Source of the DNA: Cryptomeria japonica | Lineage: Eukaryota; Streptophyta; Pinopsida; Cupressales; Cupressaceae | DNA length: 64,000 nucleotides | Assembly (NCBI RefSeq): GCF_030272615.1 | Contig: NC_081410.1 | Span: forward strand, 226,475,415 to 226,539,414 | Reading direction: 5' to 3' | Shown: in pieces, positions 11,523 through 22,025 of the stretch | Position numbering within the stretch: the first letter of the stretch is position 1 | Layout of the letters: every line of letters starts with the position of its first letter | Notes under the pieces: model-generated | Told to the model about the DNA's origin: nothing | What the model saw: the letters and a program-made list of their open reading frames with translations, nothing else | Databases searched by the model: none | Position numbers and translations under genes: made by a program

Positions 11523-12320
11523 TTGTACCATGATTGTCAATTTGGGAACTACATGATTCTGTCGGACAGTGAAGTGGATGGGTATTCATCCCAAAATGGA
11601 GAAAAGGAAGGCCTGTGGCTAATGGAGTTTGATGGCAGTTGTGCAACGTCAGGATCTAGCGCAGGAGTTGTGTTGATACCACCTGTCGGCAATCCTATTC
11701 TTTTTTCTTTTAAACTAGAGTTCAAAAACACCAACAATATAATGGAGTATGAGGCCTTATTGTTAGGCTTAGTTGAAGCTAAAAGGTTGGGGGTTAAGAT
11801 CTTGCGGGTTGAAGGAGATGCCGAACTCATTGTTAAGTAGGTTAGGGGATTGTTTAGCATTAAGAATGAAAGGTTGAAGCACTATCGAAACAGAGTTTGG
11901 GATGAAATTGAAGGTTTCAATGCATTTTCCATTGAGGAAATACCCATGGAATTGAACTCAAAAGAAGATTCATTGGCAGTCTCAGCTTCATTGCTTGTCC
12001 CACACCCTAAATTTGCTGAAGAAACTTACAGAATATATTTGGTATATTGCCCCAATGTTCCAGATAATTCTGACTCGTGGCAGGTATTTGAGAATGATAA
12101 ACAAATAAATAATTTTATGCAAGGTTTGGATATGTTTTCTGCCATGTGTTTTGAAGGCTCTAATGCAGAATGCAGAGAATTTTCGCCTGAACAAACCAAG
12201 GAATTACCTGATGGGATCATGCAATTGAAGGGAAATAAGATTCCTAGAGGACTGGTTACTTTGGAGCATTTATTTGACCGTAATGATGCCTGCACAAATA
12301 ATAAAGGTGACAAGTCTTGA
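11523..12320 (+). pseudogene. RNase H-like domain located before RT (element A)
   Basis: Reads LMEFDGSCATSGSSAGVVLI, then NNIMEYEALLLGLVEAKRLGV and VEGDAELIVK. This is the D...E...D pattern of the archaeal-type second RNase H found in plant Tat gypsy elements. A TAG at 11838 splits it; the continuation is charged and leads into the RT linker. The expected place for this domain is after the native RNase H and before integrase, as seen in element D of this window (48629-49111). Here it lies between protease and RT. Confidence 0.75.
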
Positions 12321-12389
12321 GAGGCTCAAGATAGTGGAGGCTATGAGAAGGCCAACATTGGTACAGAGAATGAACCTAAATGTATCAAT

Positions 12390-13100
12390 TTGGGAAAGTG
12401 CTACACACCGACAAAAAAGGAGAGGTTCATTAATCTCCTGGTAGAGTTTAAGGACGTGTTTGCTTGGTGTTATGGCGACCTTAAGAACTTTAGAGAGGGA
12501 AAATTTCAGCATCAGATTCCCTTGAAGCCTGGAGCAAGCCCATTCAGGCAAAAGCTTCAAAGCTTTAACCCAAAAGTGGCACATGCTATATTCCAAGAAG
12601 TAGATAAGATGCTAAAAGCCAGGATTATATATCCCATCCATCATTCAACGTGCATAGAAAATATTGTACTAGTCAGAAAGAAAAATGGGGAAATAAGGAT
12701 TTGCATCGACTTTAGAAATCTAAACCAAGCTAGTCTAAAAGACAATTATCCCTTGCCGACCATGGATCACATTTTACAAACTGTCTCAGGGTCAGAGATG
12801 ATGTCCATGTTAGATGGGTTTTCCGGATATAATTAGATCAGTGTTTAGGAGAATGATCAACACAAAACTGCCTGTATTACTCCCTGGGGTACATTTGCAT
12901 ATAATCGGATGCCTTTTGGATTAATCAACGTCGGAGCAATGTTTCAGCAAGCTATGGATTTGTCTTTCGGCCACTTAAAGGATAAGATCATTGTTGTATA
13001 TCTAGATGATTTGACAGTGTTCTCGAAAAGAAGGAAACATCACATTCGAGACTTGACATGAGTGCTGCAGAGATGTCGTGAGCATGGGGTATCCTTGATC
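12390..13100 (+). pseudogene. Element A reverse transcriptase
   Basis: RNA-dependent DNA polymerase core. It shows FRQKLQSFNPKVA, VRKKNGEIRICIDFRNLN, DNYPLPTMDHILQ, SMLDGFSGYN, TPWGTFAYNRMPFGL and the catalytic VVYLDDL motif (about 13000). Stops at 12835, 12847 and 13060 break the frame. Typical Ty3/gypsy type; the YLDD box itself is intact. Confidence 0.9.
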
Positions 13101-13849
13101 CCCAAGAAATCAGTGTTTGGAGTCACAGAGGGTAAGTTGCTCGGTCATATTGTCTCTAAAGAAGGGGTGAAAATAGATCCTGAAAGGATAAGAGCAATTC
13201 AACAATTAACTTTGCCATCAAACATGAATGTTGTCAGATCCTTTTTCGGGCAGGTGAATTTTCTTCGGAGGTTTATTCTGGACTTTGCTGAGACTACCAG
13301 ATATATTGTGAACTTGATGAGTGAGAAAAGGGCATTTGCCTCAATAAAAGATGCAATTGGTCAGGCACCTGTCTTGGTTAATAACGATTTCAGAAAAGAT
13401 TTTATCATCTACTGCTACGCATCAGAGCACACTATGTCAGGGGTTTTACTACAAAAGAATGATAATAATGATGAGGTCCCTATAGCATTCATGAGCGTAC
13501 CTTTGAAAAAGCATGAACTAAATACTCAATAATTGAAAAACAAGCATATGTGGTCGTAAAGGAAATGAAACAGTTCAGGTATTATATTCTTCATTCTCAC
13601 GTCATGGTTTTTCTACCTCATTTAGCTGTCAAGAGCATTCTAATGTAGCAGGACATAGGAATGAATGAAAGAGCTTCTTGGGTATCAAAAATTCAGGAGT
13701 TTGATTTAGACATTTGACCCACAAAGTTGGTGAGGGGGCAAGGTTTGTGTAGGCTGATCGCTGAAAGTAAGTAGGAAGTGACAGAGGAATTGCCTTTAGT
13801 TTTATTTGTTGCTCTACAAGATTCCTAGTTTGCGGATGTAGCATATTTC
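13062..13849 (+). pseudogene. Element A RT thumb/connection and gypsy RNase H
   Basis: Continues from RT with LGHIVSKEGVKIDPERIRAIQ and NVVRSFFGQVNFLRRFI, the usual gypsy RT C-terminus. The native RNase H follows (DFIIYCYASEHTMSGVLLQ; then, after a frameshift near 13530, EKQAYVVVKEMKQFRYYI). Further stops lie near 13646, 13718 and 13826. Together with 11523-12320 this gives the element two RNase H-like domains. Confidence 0.85.
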
Positions 13850-15082
13850 TTGACATATGGAGATTGTCTAGAACACCTTTCTGTGAAGGAAAAAAGGAAC
13901 CTGAGACTGAAAGCTGCTAAGTACGTCATATTTAATGATGTACTATATAAAAGGGGACTAGATGGGACCTTTCTAAGATGTGTTGATAAATCACTCCAGG
14001 AGTCTCTTTTGAGAACATTCCACGATGAAGCATGTGGAGGTCACTTTTCTTCAACAGTAACTGCTTATAAGATCCTAAGGAATTATTACTATTGGTCGGG
14101 AATGTTTAGGGACACGTATACATGGGTGGCCAGGTGTGAAAAATGTAAGTTGTTCACTAGTAAGCCTTAGCTTGCAGCATTACCACTCAGACCCATGATT
14201 GTGGATGAACCTTTCAAGCAGTGGGGTCTGGATTTTATTGGTCCCTTGACACCAACCTCAAGTGCCAGTCATACCCATATTTTGACAGCCATAGATTACT
14301 TTACTAAATGGGTCGAGGCCATTCCGGTATGAAAGACAACCTCGGAGATTGTTTGTAACTTTCTGAAAGAGAACATTCTAGTTCGTTTTGGGGTTCCCAT
14401 AAAAATTGTGGCAGATAACGCTACCAATTTCTCCTCTGCTGAAATCTCTTTGTTTTGCTATGATCATGGAATCTCTCTTGCTCACTCATCTAATTATTAT
14501 CCTCAGGGAAATGGCCAGGTTGAATCTAGTAACAAAAACCTCATTAATATTATGAAAAAATTAGCGAGTGAGAATTTTAAGGATTGGCATAAGAAACTAT
14601 ATGAAGCTCTTTGGGCTGACCGTACATCACCAAAGAGGGAAATTGGGATGTCTCCCTTTGAACTGGTCTATGGTGTTGGCGCTCAGGTAGCACTTCCTCT
14701 AGAGCTGGCAGCCACCAAGCTACAAACAGTGATTGAAGACACTTACTTCTAGAGCTCTTTGGAAAAGCGAATCATGCACCTGACAAAGATTGATGAAGAG
14801 AGGGATAGACTAGTGGACTAGATAATAGAACATCAAATGAGAGTAAAAAGAATATTTGATAAACGAGCAAGGCCTCGAAAGTTCATGCAAGGTGATCAGG
14901 TACTGCTTTGGGACAAAAGAAGAGAGCCTAAGGGAGCACATGCTAAGTTCGAGTCGCTTTGGAAGGGACCATTCTTGATTCATGAGGTAAAAGGACCAAA
15001 TTCTTTTAAACTTGCATATTTGGATGGTACTGTTCTTCCTTTGACCTACAATGGTCAAGATCTAAAATTGTATCAACTGTAA
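13850..15082 (+). pseudogene. Element A integrase
   Basis: Inserts the cDNA into the genome. The N-terminal zinc-binding H-H-C-C module lies in FHDEACGGHF...CEKCKLF (about 14020-14150). The catalytic D-D-E triad is seen in LDFIGPL (about 14230), VADNATNF (about 14410) and GQVESSN (about 14515). The C-terminal part keeps DQVLLWDKRRE and a WKGPFLIHEVKGPNSFKL barrel-like segment. In-frame stops occur near 14168, 14330, 14750 and 14819. The terminal stop is at 15080. Confidence 0.9.
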
Positions 15083-15250
15083 ATGAGAGTCCCTCGTAGT
15101 TTTTGTACATAGAGTCTGGTTATTTTTATGTTTGTGTGTTTCTTTAGGTTTAGTTAGTTTGTATTTTTGAATAAAGTTTAGCATGCGAAACCTGAGATTC
15201 TGAAGTTCATTTCTAGTTCCTTCACAGTTCTAGTCCCCAGTCAGAGCCGA
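15083..15250 (+). other. Element A 3' untranslated internal region
   Basis: Short non-coding stretch between the integrase stop and the 3' LTR. I see no clear polypurine tract next to the LTR start at 15251; the bases just before it read CAGTCAGAGCCGA. Confidence 0.6.
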
Positions 15251-18200
15251 TGTTAGTCCACCCATAAGTTTATCTTTTATAAAATATTCCAATTTGTGGG
15301 TTATCTTATTGTGTCTTTTGTTTCCATTGGGTCATTTGTTCTCTTTGTACTTGAACCATTGAACTTCTTTTAAAAAAGGGTTTCAAAGGTTCAAGGTTCA
15401 AAGTACATTCTAAAAGAGAAGGAAAAAAAAGAAATCAGTTGTTTCGGTCTCCAATTTTCAAACGCGTTCACTTGGTCTTTGGTCATTGAAGGTTTGAACC
15501 CATTGAACCTCGTGTTCAAGCAGTTCAAGGTTCAAAAAAGCCTTTTTAGTGGGTCATGACAATGTATTGTTTTATGACGAGCGCGAGTCTTTTTTTTTTT
15601 ATTAAGTTGGTATGCGGTCTTGAACCTTGAACCAAAATTTCAATCGGTTCAAAAGGTGCAAGGTTCAATTTTAATTATTCCTTTTTCTTTGTCGCTTGTT
15701 CCCAGTGTTGTTTATGTGCCGACATTATTGTTTTACTACCTAAATGAACTTGAACCATTGAACCTCGTGTTTAAGTGGTTCAAGGTTCATAAGTTCTTTT
15801 AAAACTAATCAAGAAAAGCTTTGTGGTGGAAATAAAAGCGGCATGATAAGAAGGAATATTCCCTTATTTGGCTTTTTGAAATTCTAAATGTGGAAAGTAA
15901 TCATGAAAATGTCAAATTTCCTATGCGGAAGTGATGGATAATTAAGAAGGTGTCAGGTTTGTCATTTCACCATTACTTCACATATTTGAGTAAATCATGA
16001 CGAAGCGTGTGCAACCCTATTGATATTTGCCCGTCTGGTTAAAGGAAGATGTATGAGTTTATTTCCATATTTAGGAAGGTCATAGCTGCCTGACTTAAAT
16101 TAATCAGAGGCACCAAAGGTAAATCCAATTCTGTTCTACGGAAGAATTCCCAGTTTTCATGGTGTTATCGGGTAAGTTCAATTGTCTTCTCCTATCATTG
16201 TGTTTCTTTGTGCACTAAAGTTTTACCAGTATAGGAAAGGGGGAGATCTGAAATTGTTGGGGTAGTATATTGTAGTGTTGTTAGAATTTCTTGGTTAAGG
16301 GAATAAATAGTTAAAAATGAGGCCTATGTTGCCAAAGCTTGACCGAACCTCATGTTTATTGAGTATCCTACCGGAAATGGAAGACACCTCCTTATTTCAT
16401 ATGGATTTGAGGAATTTCCTTGAAAGGGCTAAGAATCCTCAGGCTGGATCGCTAATGGAGAAGGTAGTTAAGAGTGGTATTGTGGAAGCTGTTGCATTTC
16501 CATTAGCCGCACCGTGTCCAGATTTAGTGTTGGCTTGTATGAATAGATATGATTATGAGAACAGATGTATCAGAACTAGTGATGGTGGAGTGTTAGTCCA
16601 TATTAATAGGGAAATGGTGATGGCGACAATGGGAATTCCGCATAAGGAGGCATATGAGGATTGGACCATTGGAAATTCATATGCCTATTTCTCGGAGAAG
16701 AAGAGCAAGTACAGAAGTGTGATTGCCAGAAATTGGTTCTTGAGGGCTCAGAAAGGAGGATCATGACTACCCAAACCCTTAACCAGAGAACACCTCATCA
16801 CCGAGGTGCGGGACATTGTTGTGCTTTTAAACAGAGTAAGAGGGAATTCACAATCCTTCTATTGGGAAGACTGAATGTACTTTTTCATCCAAGTAGTTCT
16901 ATCTGGTGACAGATTTTATGATTGGTCTCAGGTAATTGCGGAGAGGCTTCACGAAGGACTAAGAAACTTTTTGGGTATGAGTGGGTTTTACATGTCTTCT
17001 TACCTATTTTATATTTTAGCCTGCACAAGGGATTGGACTAGATTACCCAATGAACCTTGGCTTGATGGAATGAGGGTTTATGATTTTTACCCTTTGTTGC
17101 AACAACAAAGATATGTTGAACAAATTGACAAATGGAATGGAGTCTTTGCGGGAAGATTGGCCTTTGAACTCCAGGGGGATGCCAACAAAAGGATGTCTGC
17201 ATAGGCTATGGAGTTAGTGACTATTTATGGAAGCTTCTTTATCCAGTTTCCATGGTTTACTTACATACGGGTAGGTGGTTTTGAAGGCCAACCATTCAAA
17301 TTGCCCAGATATGCCTTTGATAGCTTCGTACTTACAGAGGTGAGCAAGCAGCTAGCCCATATAGATAAAAGACTATGGGCAAAGGGAGAATCCAGGGTGG
17401 TTTTTCCTATTGAGCGTGGGTATTACAACTATAAATCGGAGTCAGATGCTTTGAATCTGGAACTAGAGTTCAAAAGAATGAATTTGCAGCCATATGTAGC
17501 TAGGCAAAGATTTGATAGCAAAGGTTATGCAAGGGAGAACCTTAACATAGACAGTCATTTTTGCCATGAACCCTAGATGGAGGATTATTGGGAAAATTGA
17601 AAGGATGAGCATGAAGTGAGAAATAGGTTGTGGTCAAGATTCACTTTGCGGCAGATATCTGTCTTGAGGCTCCCAATCAATACATCAGGTGTATTGGAAG
17701 ATATTGAGGAAGATGTCCTAGACCCTGAGTTCGGTACTAAGATTGAAGGGAAACCAATTCTGGAAATTGACTGGAACAAGAAAGGAGATGATAGCATTCA
17801 AACAAGGACCTTCAATGTTGTTAGGAGAACAGAGAAATGGTTGAGGAAACTGAAATTCTAGGAGTGTCCTTTCATGTCCCCACACGAATCAAAAAGTGAT
17901 TCACACATCTTGGTTCAATCTCCTATTTTTGCCACTAATAAAATTACTAATATTGCAAGTGTCTCAAAGCCTGTCGTAGAGAAAATACCGCCAAGAAGGT
18001 CAAGAAGGTCATCGTCTAGTCCTACAGCCACCAGAGCAACCCGATCAAGAAGAAAGAAGAAGAGTAGCAAGCCCGTTCTGCAACTGGTCGTGGTGGATTT
18101 AGATCCCAGTGAAGAGCCTGAACAAATAATGGACCCATAGGATCAAAGTGAACCTGAGAAACAAGAAGAGGATATAAATGAAGGGGTAGGAACTCAGCAG

Positions 18201-20317
18201 GATCCCATGAATGCTCTGGTAATCGTTACCTCTCCAGATACATAGGTCACATCGCCACCTAAAGGATCTACCAATGCTCCAAGATGGCTAGAAGCCACCA
18301 TTGGCAAGAAAAGGAGTGTGGTGCCAGTCACTATTCCATTAGAGGACATGGTTAGTAAATGCCTAGGAAAAGCATCAAAGCCAAAGAAGCTCAAAACACA
18401 AGCAATGCTTGATGTGCATGACACAACAGGACACTGGACAGCTGAAGTGCCCAAGCCTATTCCTAGGAGAGATGCAGATAAGGCCACAGAAGAAGATTTT
18501 ATTGTGGAGAAAATAGATTCGGGCGTCGCATCAAGGGCCATGGATGTAAAACATTTGGAGTCTTCTACAAAGAGGATAATCTCTAGGACTTGGAAAGATG
18601 AGAAAGACAAGAGAGAGATGAAACAAATGGTCACAAAAATGGCAGAGTACATCAATGCTATTCATAATCCAAATCCTCAACCATTGTCACATATACCCGT
18701 GTCATTTGATCCTAAGTCTCTAGCAAACCAGAAGATGCTTGATCAAGTTCAAAGGAACAGGGTAGTGATGGAGATGTTCAACGAATGGCTGGATCTAGTA
18801 ATTCAACAAGGATAGGAATATATTACTAATCTGGTCAAGGCTTACAAAGATGCAGAAACTATGAGTAAAGAGCTTGAGTTGGAAATAGTCGCCTGGGAAA
18901 AGGAAAGGGTTAAGTGGGTAGCGGTTCTCGCACAAATGAATGATGTTCAGAAGTATGGATTGATGAAATTCTTAGCTTAGAAACCAATAGAGAACCTAGA
19001 TGATAATGTGCTATATGTGTCAAAGAAAAATATGGAATGGCACAACTCAATCATTGGGAAAGGCCATGAAGAATCCACTAAGCTACTTAGGGGACTGACT
19101 GATTTGATTGACACTATACAGAAGGATCTTAAATGTATTGACATCCAACTCATGAAGGAGGGAGCTAAGGTGATTGAGGAAGTTGCAGACATGATTAAAG
19201 TCTTTCAAGATAGAGTTCATTCCATTCAGACCACAAAATCTTTGACTTTTCAAAGGTGGCAAGGATTGAATCAATGCTCATTGTCTGTTCAAATCACTTG
19301 GAGGTTCATAAAGCGAAGGTCACATAGGTGAATATGGATAAGGAAGTGTGGAAGCAGATGATCATACACTTTGGCCTGCCCTATTTCCAAGTTATCCTAA
19401 ATTTTTCGACCGCACACCTAGAATGGCGAGGATCTCCGACAAAACAGGACAAGCCTGTAACTTCCTCAGTTGGGGTGGATGCTTAGTTATATAACAATGA
19501 AATGTCGGCCTTTCAACGACTACTAGTTTAGTTTTATTTTGCGTTATCTGAACAGTTTCTTTCACTGAAGTGAAAGTAAATGTTAATTGTTAATTATGTA
19601 AAAACTATGGCCTATGGCTATTTAAGCTGAAAAGCTTGCTTTTGGAAGGGTTCTAAAAACTGTGATTTTTGGAAACAAATAGAAGAGTTTTTGATACATA
19701 TTGTAGGAAATGAAGTAATGACTGATTATTAATGGAATGTTGATACGTCTTCGAATCTGTGAATTTTGAGATTGATGATTCTTCTTAGGTTGTTATGTGG
19801 GCATAATTTAATTAGATAATCAGTTATCTTTGCATTTCCTTTTGGTTATTTATTATAGAATGTTGGATGACTCACATGATGTTAGTCAGCTTGATTCCCC
19901 TTGCTCTGTGAGGCATGAGAGAGTATCGATCGAGCCATTAGTCTTTGCGAAGTCCTTATTTTGCTTTGAATTTATACAACAGGAATGTTATGAATCAGAG
20001 TCTGTGAACTCTCCTTTGAATATTCTTTTCAGAAATTTCCTATGTTTATTCAATTTTTGAAGGCATTTATTTGTGTTGATGGATAAATGCTGAAGCCTTT
20101 CAATGCTTTCTGGTTAAAAGTATTAGCTTGTCAATTATATAATTAATTCATTGTAAATCATACGAGGAGCTGCCCTCTAATGCAAAGGTTGAATTTTCAT
20201 TAATTCTTCCAACTGTTGGTATATTTGTTTCTTTCTAACGGGTAAAACAGAGTCATATTTTGTTTAAAGAAGATAATTGTAAGCATTTCAAGAAAGAGAC
20301 AAATCTGTTCACCAACA
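15251..20317 (+). repeat. Element A 3' LTR (5,067 bp)
   Basis: Second copy of the long LTR, ending CACCAACA at 20317 just before the target duplication GACTG. It has a 10-bp deletion relative to the 5' LTR near 19247 and scattered substitutions. It keeps the LTR reading frame without frameshifts up to that deletion. Confidence 0.95.
16317..19486 (+). pseudogene. LTR-encoded protein of unknown function, 3' LTR copy
   Basis: Second copy of the unrecognised LTR protein. From the ATG at 16317 to about 19247 it stays in one frame (about 975 codons), broken only by single stop codons at about 16764, 16872, 17202, 17574, 17598, 17859, 18138, 18243, 18813 and 18978. Several match CAG or TGG sense codons in the other LTR (17574, 18138, 18243, 16872), which is the C-to-T or G-to-A pattern of methylated DNA decay. 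The 10-bp deletion then shifts the frame before the original stop at 19484. At each stop the 5' LTR copy has a sense codon, so the frame was intact when the element inserted. Confidence 0.75.
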
Positions 20318-20322
20318 GACTG

Positions 20323-20425
20323 TTTAGTGTTTAGGTTGATAACCGACATTCCAAACTTGGTTAAGGAGAAAAGATTTCAAGACCCACTGATTCACCCCCC
20401 TCTCAGTGGTACATTGTGTTCAACA
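20323..20425 (+). mobile_element. Copia E 3' LTR, second part
   Basis: The last about 100 bp of the copia LTR interrupted at 4230. It contains GATTCACCCCCCTCTCAGT, a motif shared by the ends of other LTRs in this window, and ends TTCAACA at 20425. Confidence 0.75.
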
Positions 20426-20926
20426 CTCTTTACCACAATAGGATTTCTCGGGCTATTTTAAGAGTCCACTTGATATCTCTTAATGAACCTCTCTTTGTGA
20501 TCCTAGTACTCTTATTTGAATCCATATTCAAATCTCTTAATAGGAGGCTATATCTTGCTTTGACATGACTACAGAAGTGTAGTGTGAATTTTATCTAAAT
20601 ATTTTATGTATAGACAAATGATTGATTTAACAATGATAAACAAAGATAAAAAATATCAAGCAAATGCATTGTATGTCTAAGATTATATACACTAATGCAC
20701 ACTCTAATAAATAGTTATAGATGTATCGTGAATGCTCTTTGATTATTTCCCTATAATTTTAAAATGAATAATAAATGTCCTTAGATACAAGAATATACCT
20801 CATAAATCCACACAAACATGCACTTAGTCAACTCACAATAAATAATGAAAAAAGATTGAAAATATATGTTTCAAAATTTTGAAAATTTATTACTATGAAA
20901 ATACCTAAATCGATTATGTTGTTTTT
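20426..20926. other. Intergenic spacer
   Basis: AT-rich sequence between the copia LTR and the LINE tail. No gene or repeat is recognised on either strand. Confidence 0.6.
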
Positions 20927-21163
20927 AGGCATACTCCTAGGGAGTGAAATAGAGTTGCTGATTGCTTGGCCAAATGGGCTTTTGATCAAATGTGTGCCTG
21001 GAATATTGATGATAAGGGGCATTTGCCTCTTGAGATGGCTGCTATGTTAGATTGTTTAGTGGACAATGACAAGGCTCTTTAAGCTCCTTGTGGGGCAGCC
21101 TGTTCTTCTCTGTATCTTTCTTGTTCTTGAATAATTTTTTACCCCTCTTTTAGTCAAAAAAAA
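20927..21163 (+). mobile_element. LINE 3' tail with RNase H remnant
   Basis: Reads RHTPRE-stop-NRVADCLAKWA and continues to a stop at 21080. RH(T/V)PRE.N..AD.LAK is the C-terminal RNase H signature of plant L1-type LINEs. About 70 bp of 3' UTR and an A-rich run (21156-21163) follow. It begins abruptly, as expected of 5' truncation during target-primed insertion. One in-frame TGA (20942) is present. Confidence 0.7.
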
Positions 21164-22025
21164 TAATATTACAAATCTGTTTATATAAAAAAAAATATAC
21201 TATTTACAATTTTTTTGTTACATAATAAAAACACTATAAACTATAATTAAAATAGATTGTAAGAGATAAACGGACATGAATATGTGATTTTCATCATGAA
21301 AGCCTTACTCTTTCCAAGGAAACTAAGGCGTTCTTTCTCCAAATATTTCACGGTTGTTTGTTTGAGCACTATTCCTTTAGCGAATGGAGACAACTTGAGC
21401 ACTATTCCTCGTTAACTTCGATCAAAATTTGAAAAATTGTATCTGTTCTACTAAAGTCACTAAAACACAATCCCAACCGCATATCTTATGATATAGAGAC
21501 CTTGAACCCAATGAACCTTGATCTCTACTAGACTCATTCAAAACATTCAACTTAACCAACATACCAAAAACCCATTAATTTCTTTTTCATTTCCTATCAC
21601 CCCAAATTACAACAGCTTGCAGTTTTATAATTTCATTTGCAAGCCTGCATTATTTGATTTTGTATACAAACTAGGCTGTTAATGACTTACACATGTATTG
21701 ATATGTGATTTCTCTTTGTGCTTGACCTTCCAAATTCACCTTGGAAAGATTCTGAAGGCCTTCCCTCAACACTTTCTGTTCTAATAAAGTAGTGGAGTTC
21801 ATATACTATGTGAAGTACAAAGAATGATGGGAGAACAAAATTATAGAGCATGAATGAGTAGAACCTTGCATCAGCTTATGGATTTTAGAATTTCAATTAA
21901 AAATAATTTACATGGCTTCCATGATTTAAGGAAAAATGCTTCTCTCCATGGTTTGCATTGCATCGCATTTTTACATAGCACCATTTTCAATCTGAAGGGC
22001 TCTAAAAGAATTAACACATTTATCG
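21164..22025. other. PSY 3' flank
   Basis: AT-rich region downstream of the PSY stop codon, which lies on the minus strand. It must include the PSY 3' UTR, but I cannot place a polyadenylation signal with confidence. No other gene seen. Confidence 0.5.

Larger units (their letters stand above)
4231..20317 (+). mobile_element. Ty3/gypsy LTR retrotransposon A with 5-kb LTRs
   Basis: A complete 16.1-kb element with two direct LTRs (4231-9316 and 15251-20317) that start TGTTAGTCCA and end CACCAACA. It is flanked by a perfect 5-bp target duplication GACTG (4226-4230 and 20318-20322). The internal region holds a primer-binding site, gag, protease, an RNase H-like domain, reverse transcriptase, a second RNase H and integrase, all on the plus strand and all broken by stops and frameshifts. 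The LTRs differ by several percent by eye, so it is not a recent insertion. It sits inside the 3' LTR of copia E. Long LTRs and two RNase H domains fit the Tat lineage; that assignment is inference. Confidence 0.95.

Noticed and set aside
11549..12596. Minus-strand frames over element A pol
   Set aside because: They are shadows of the plus-strand RNase H and RT.
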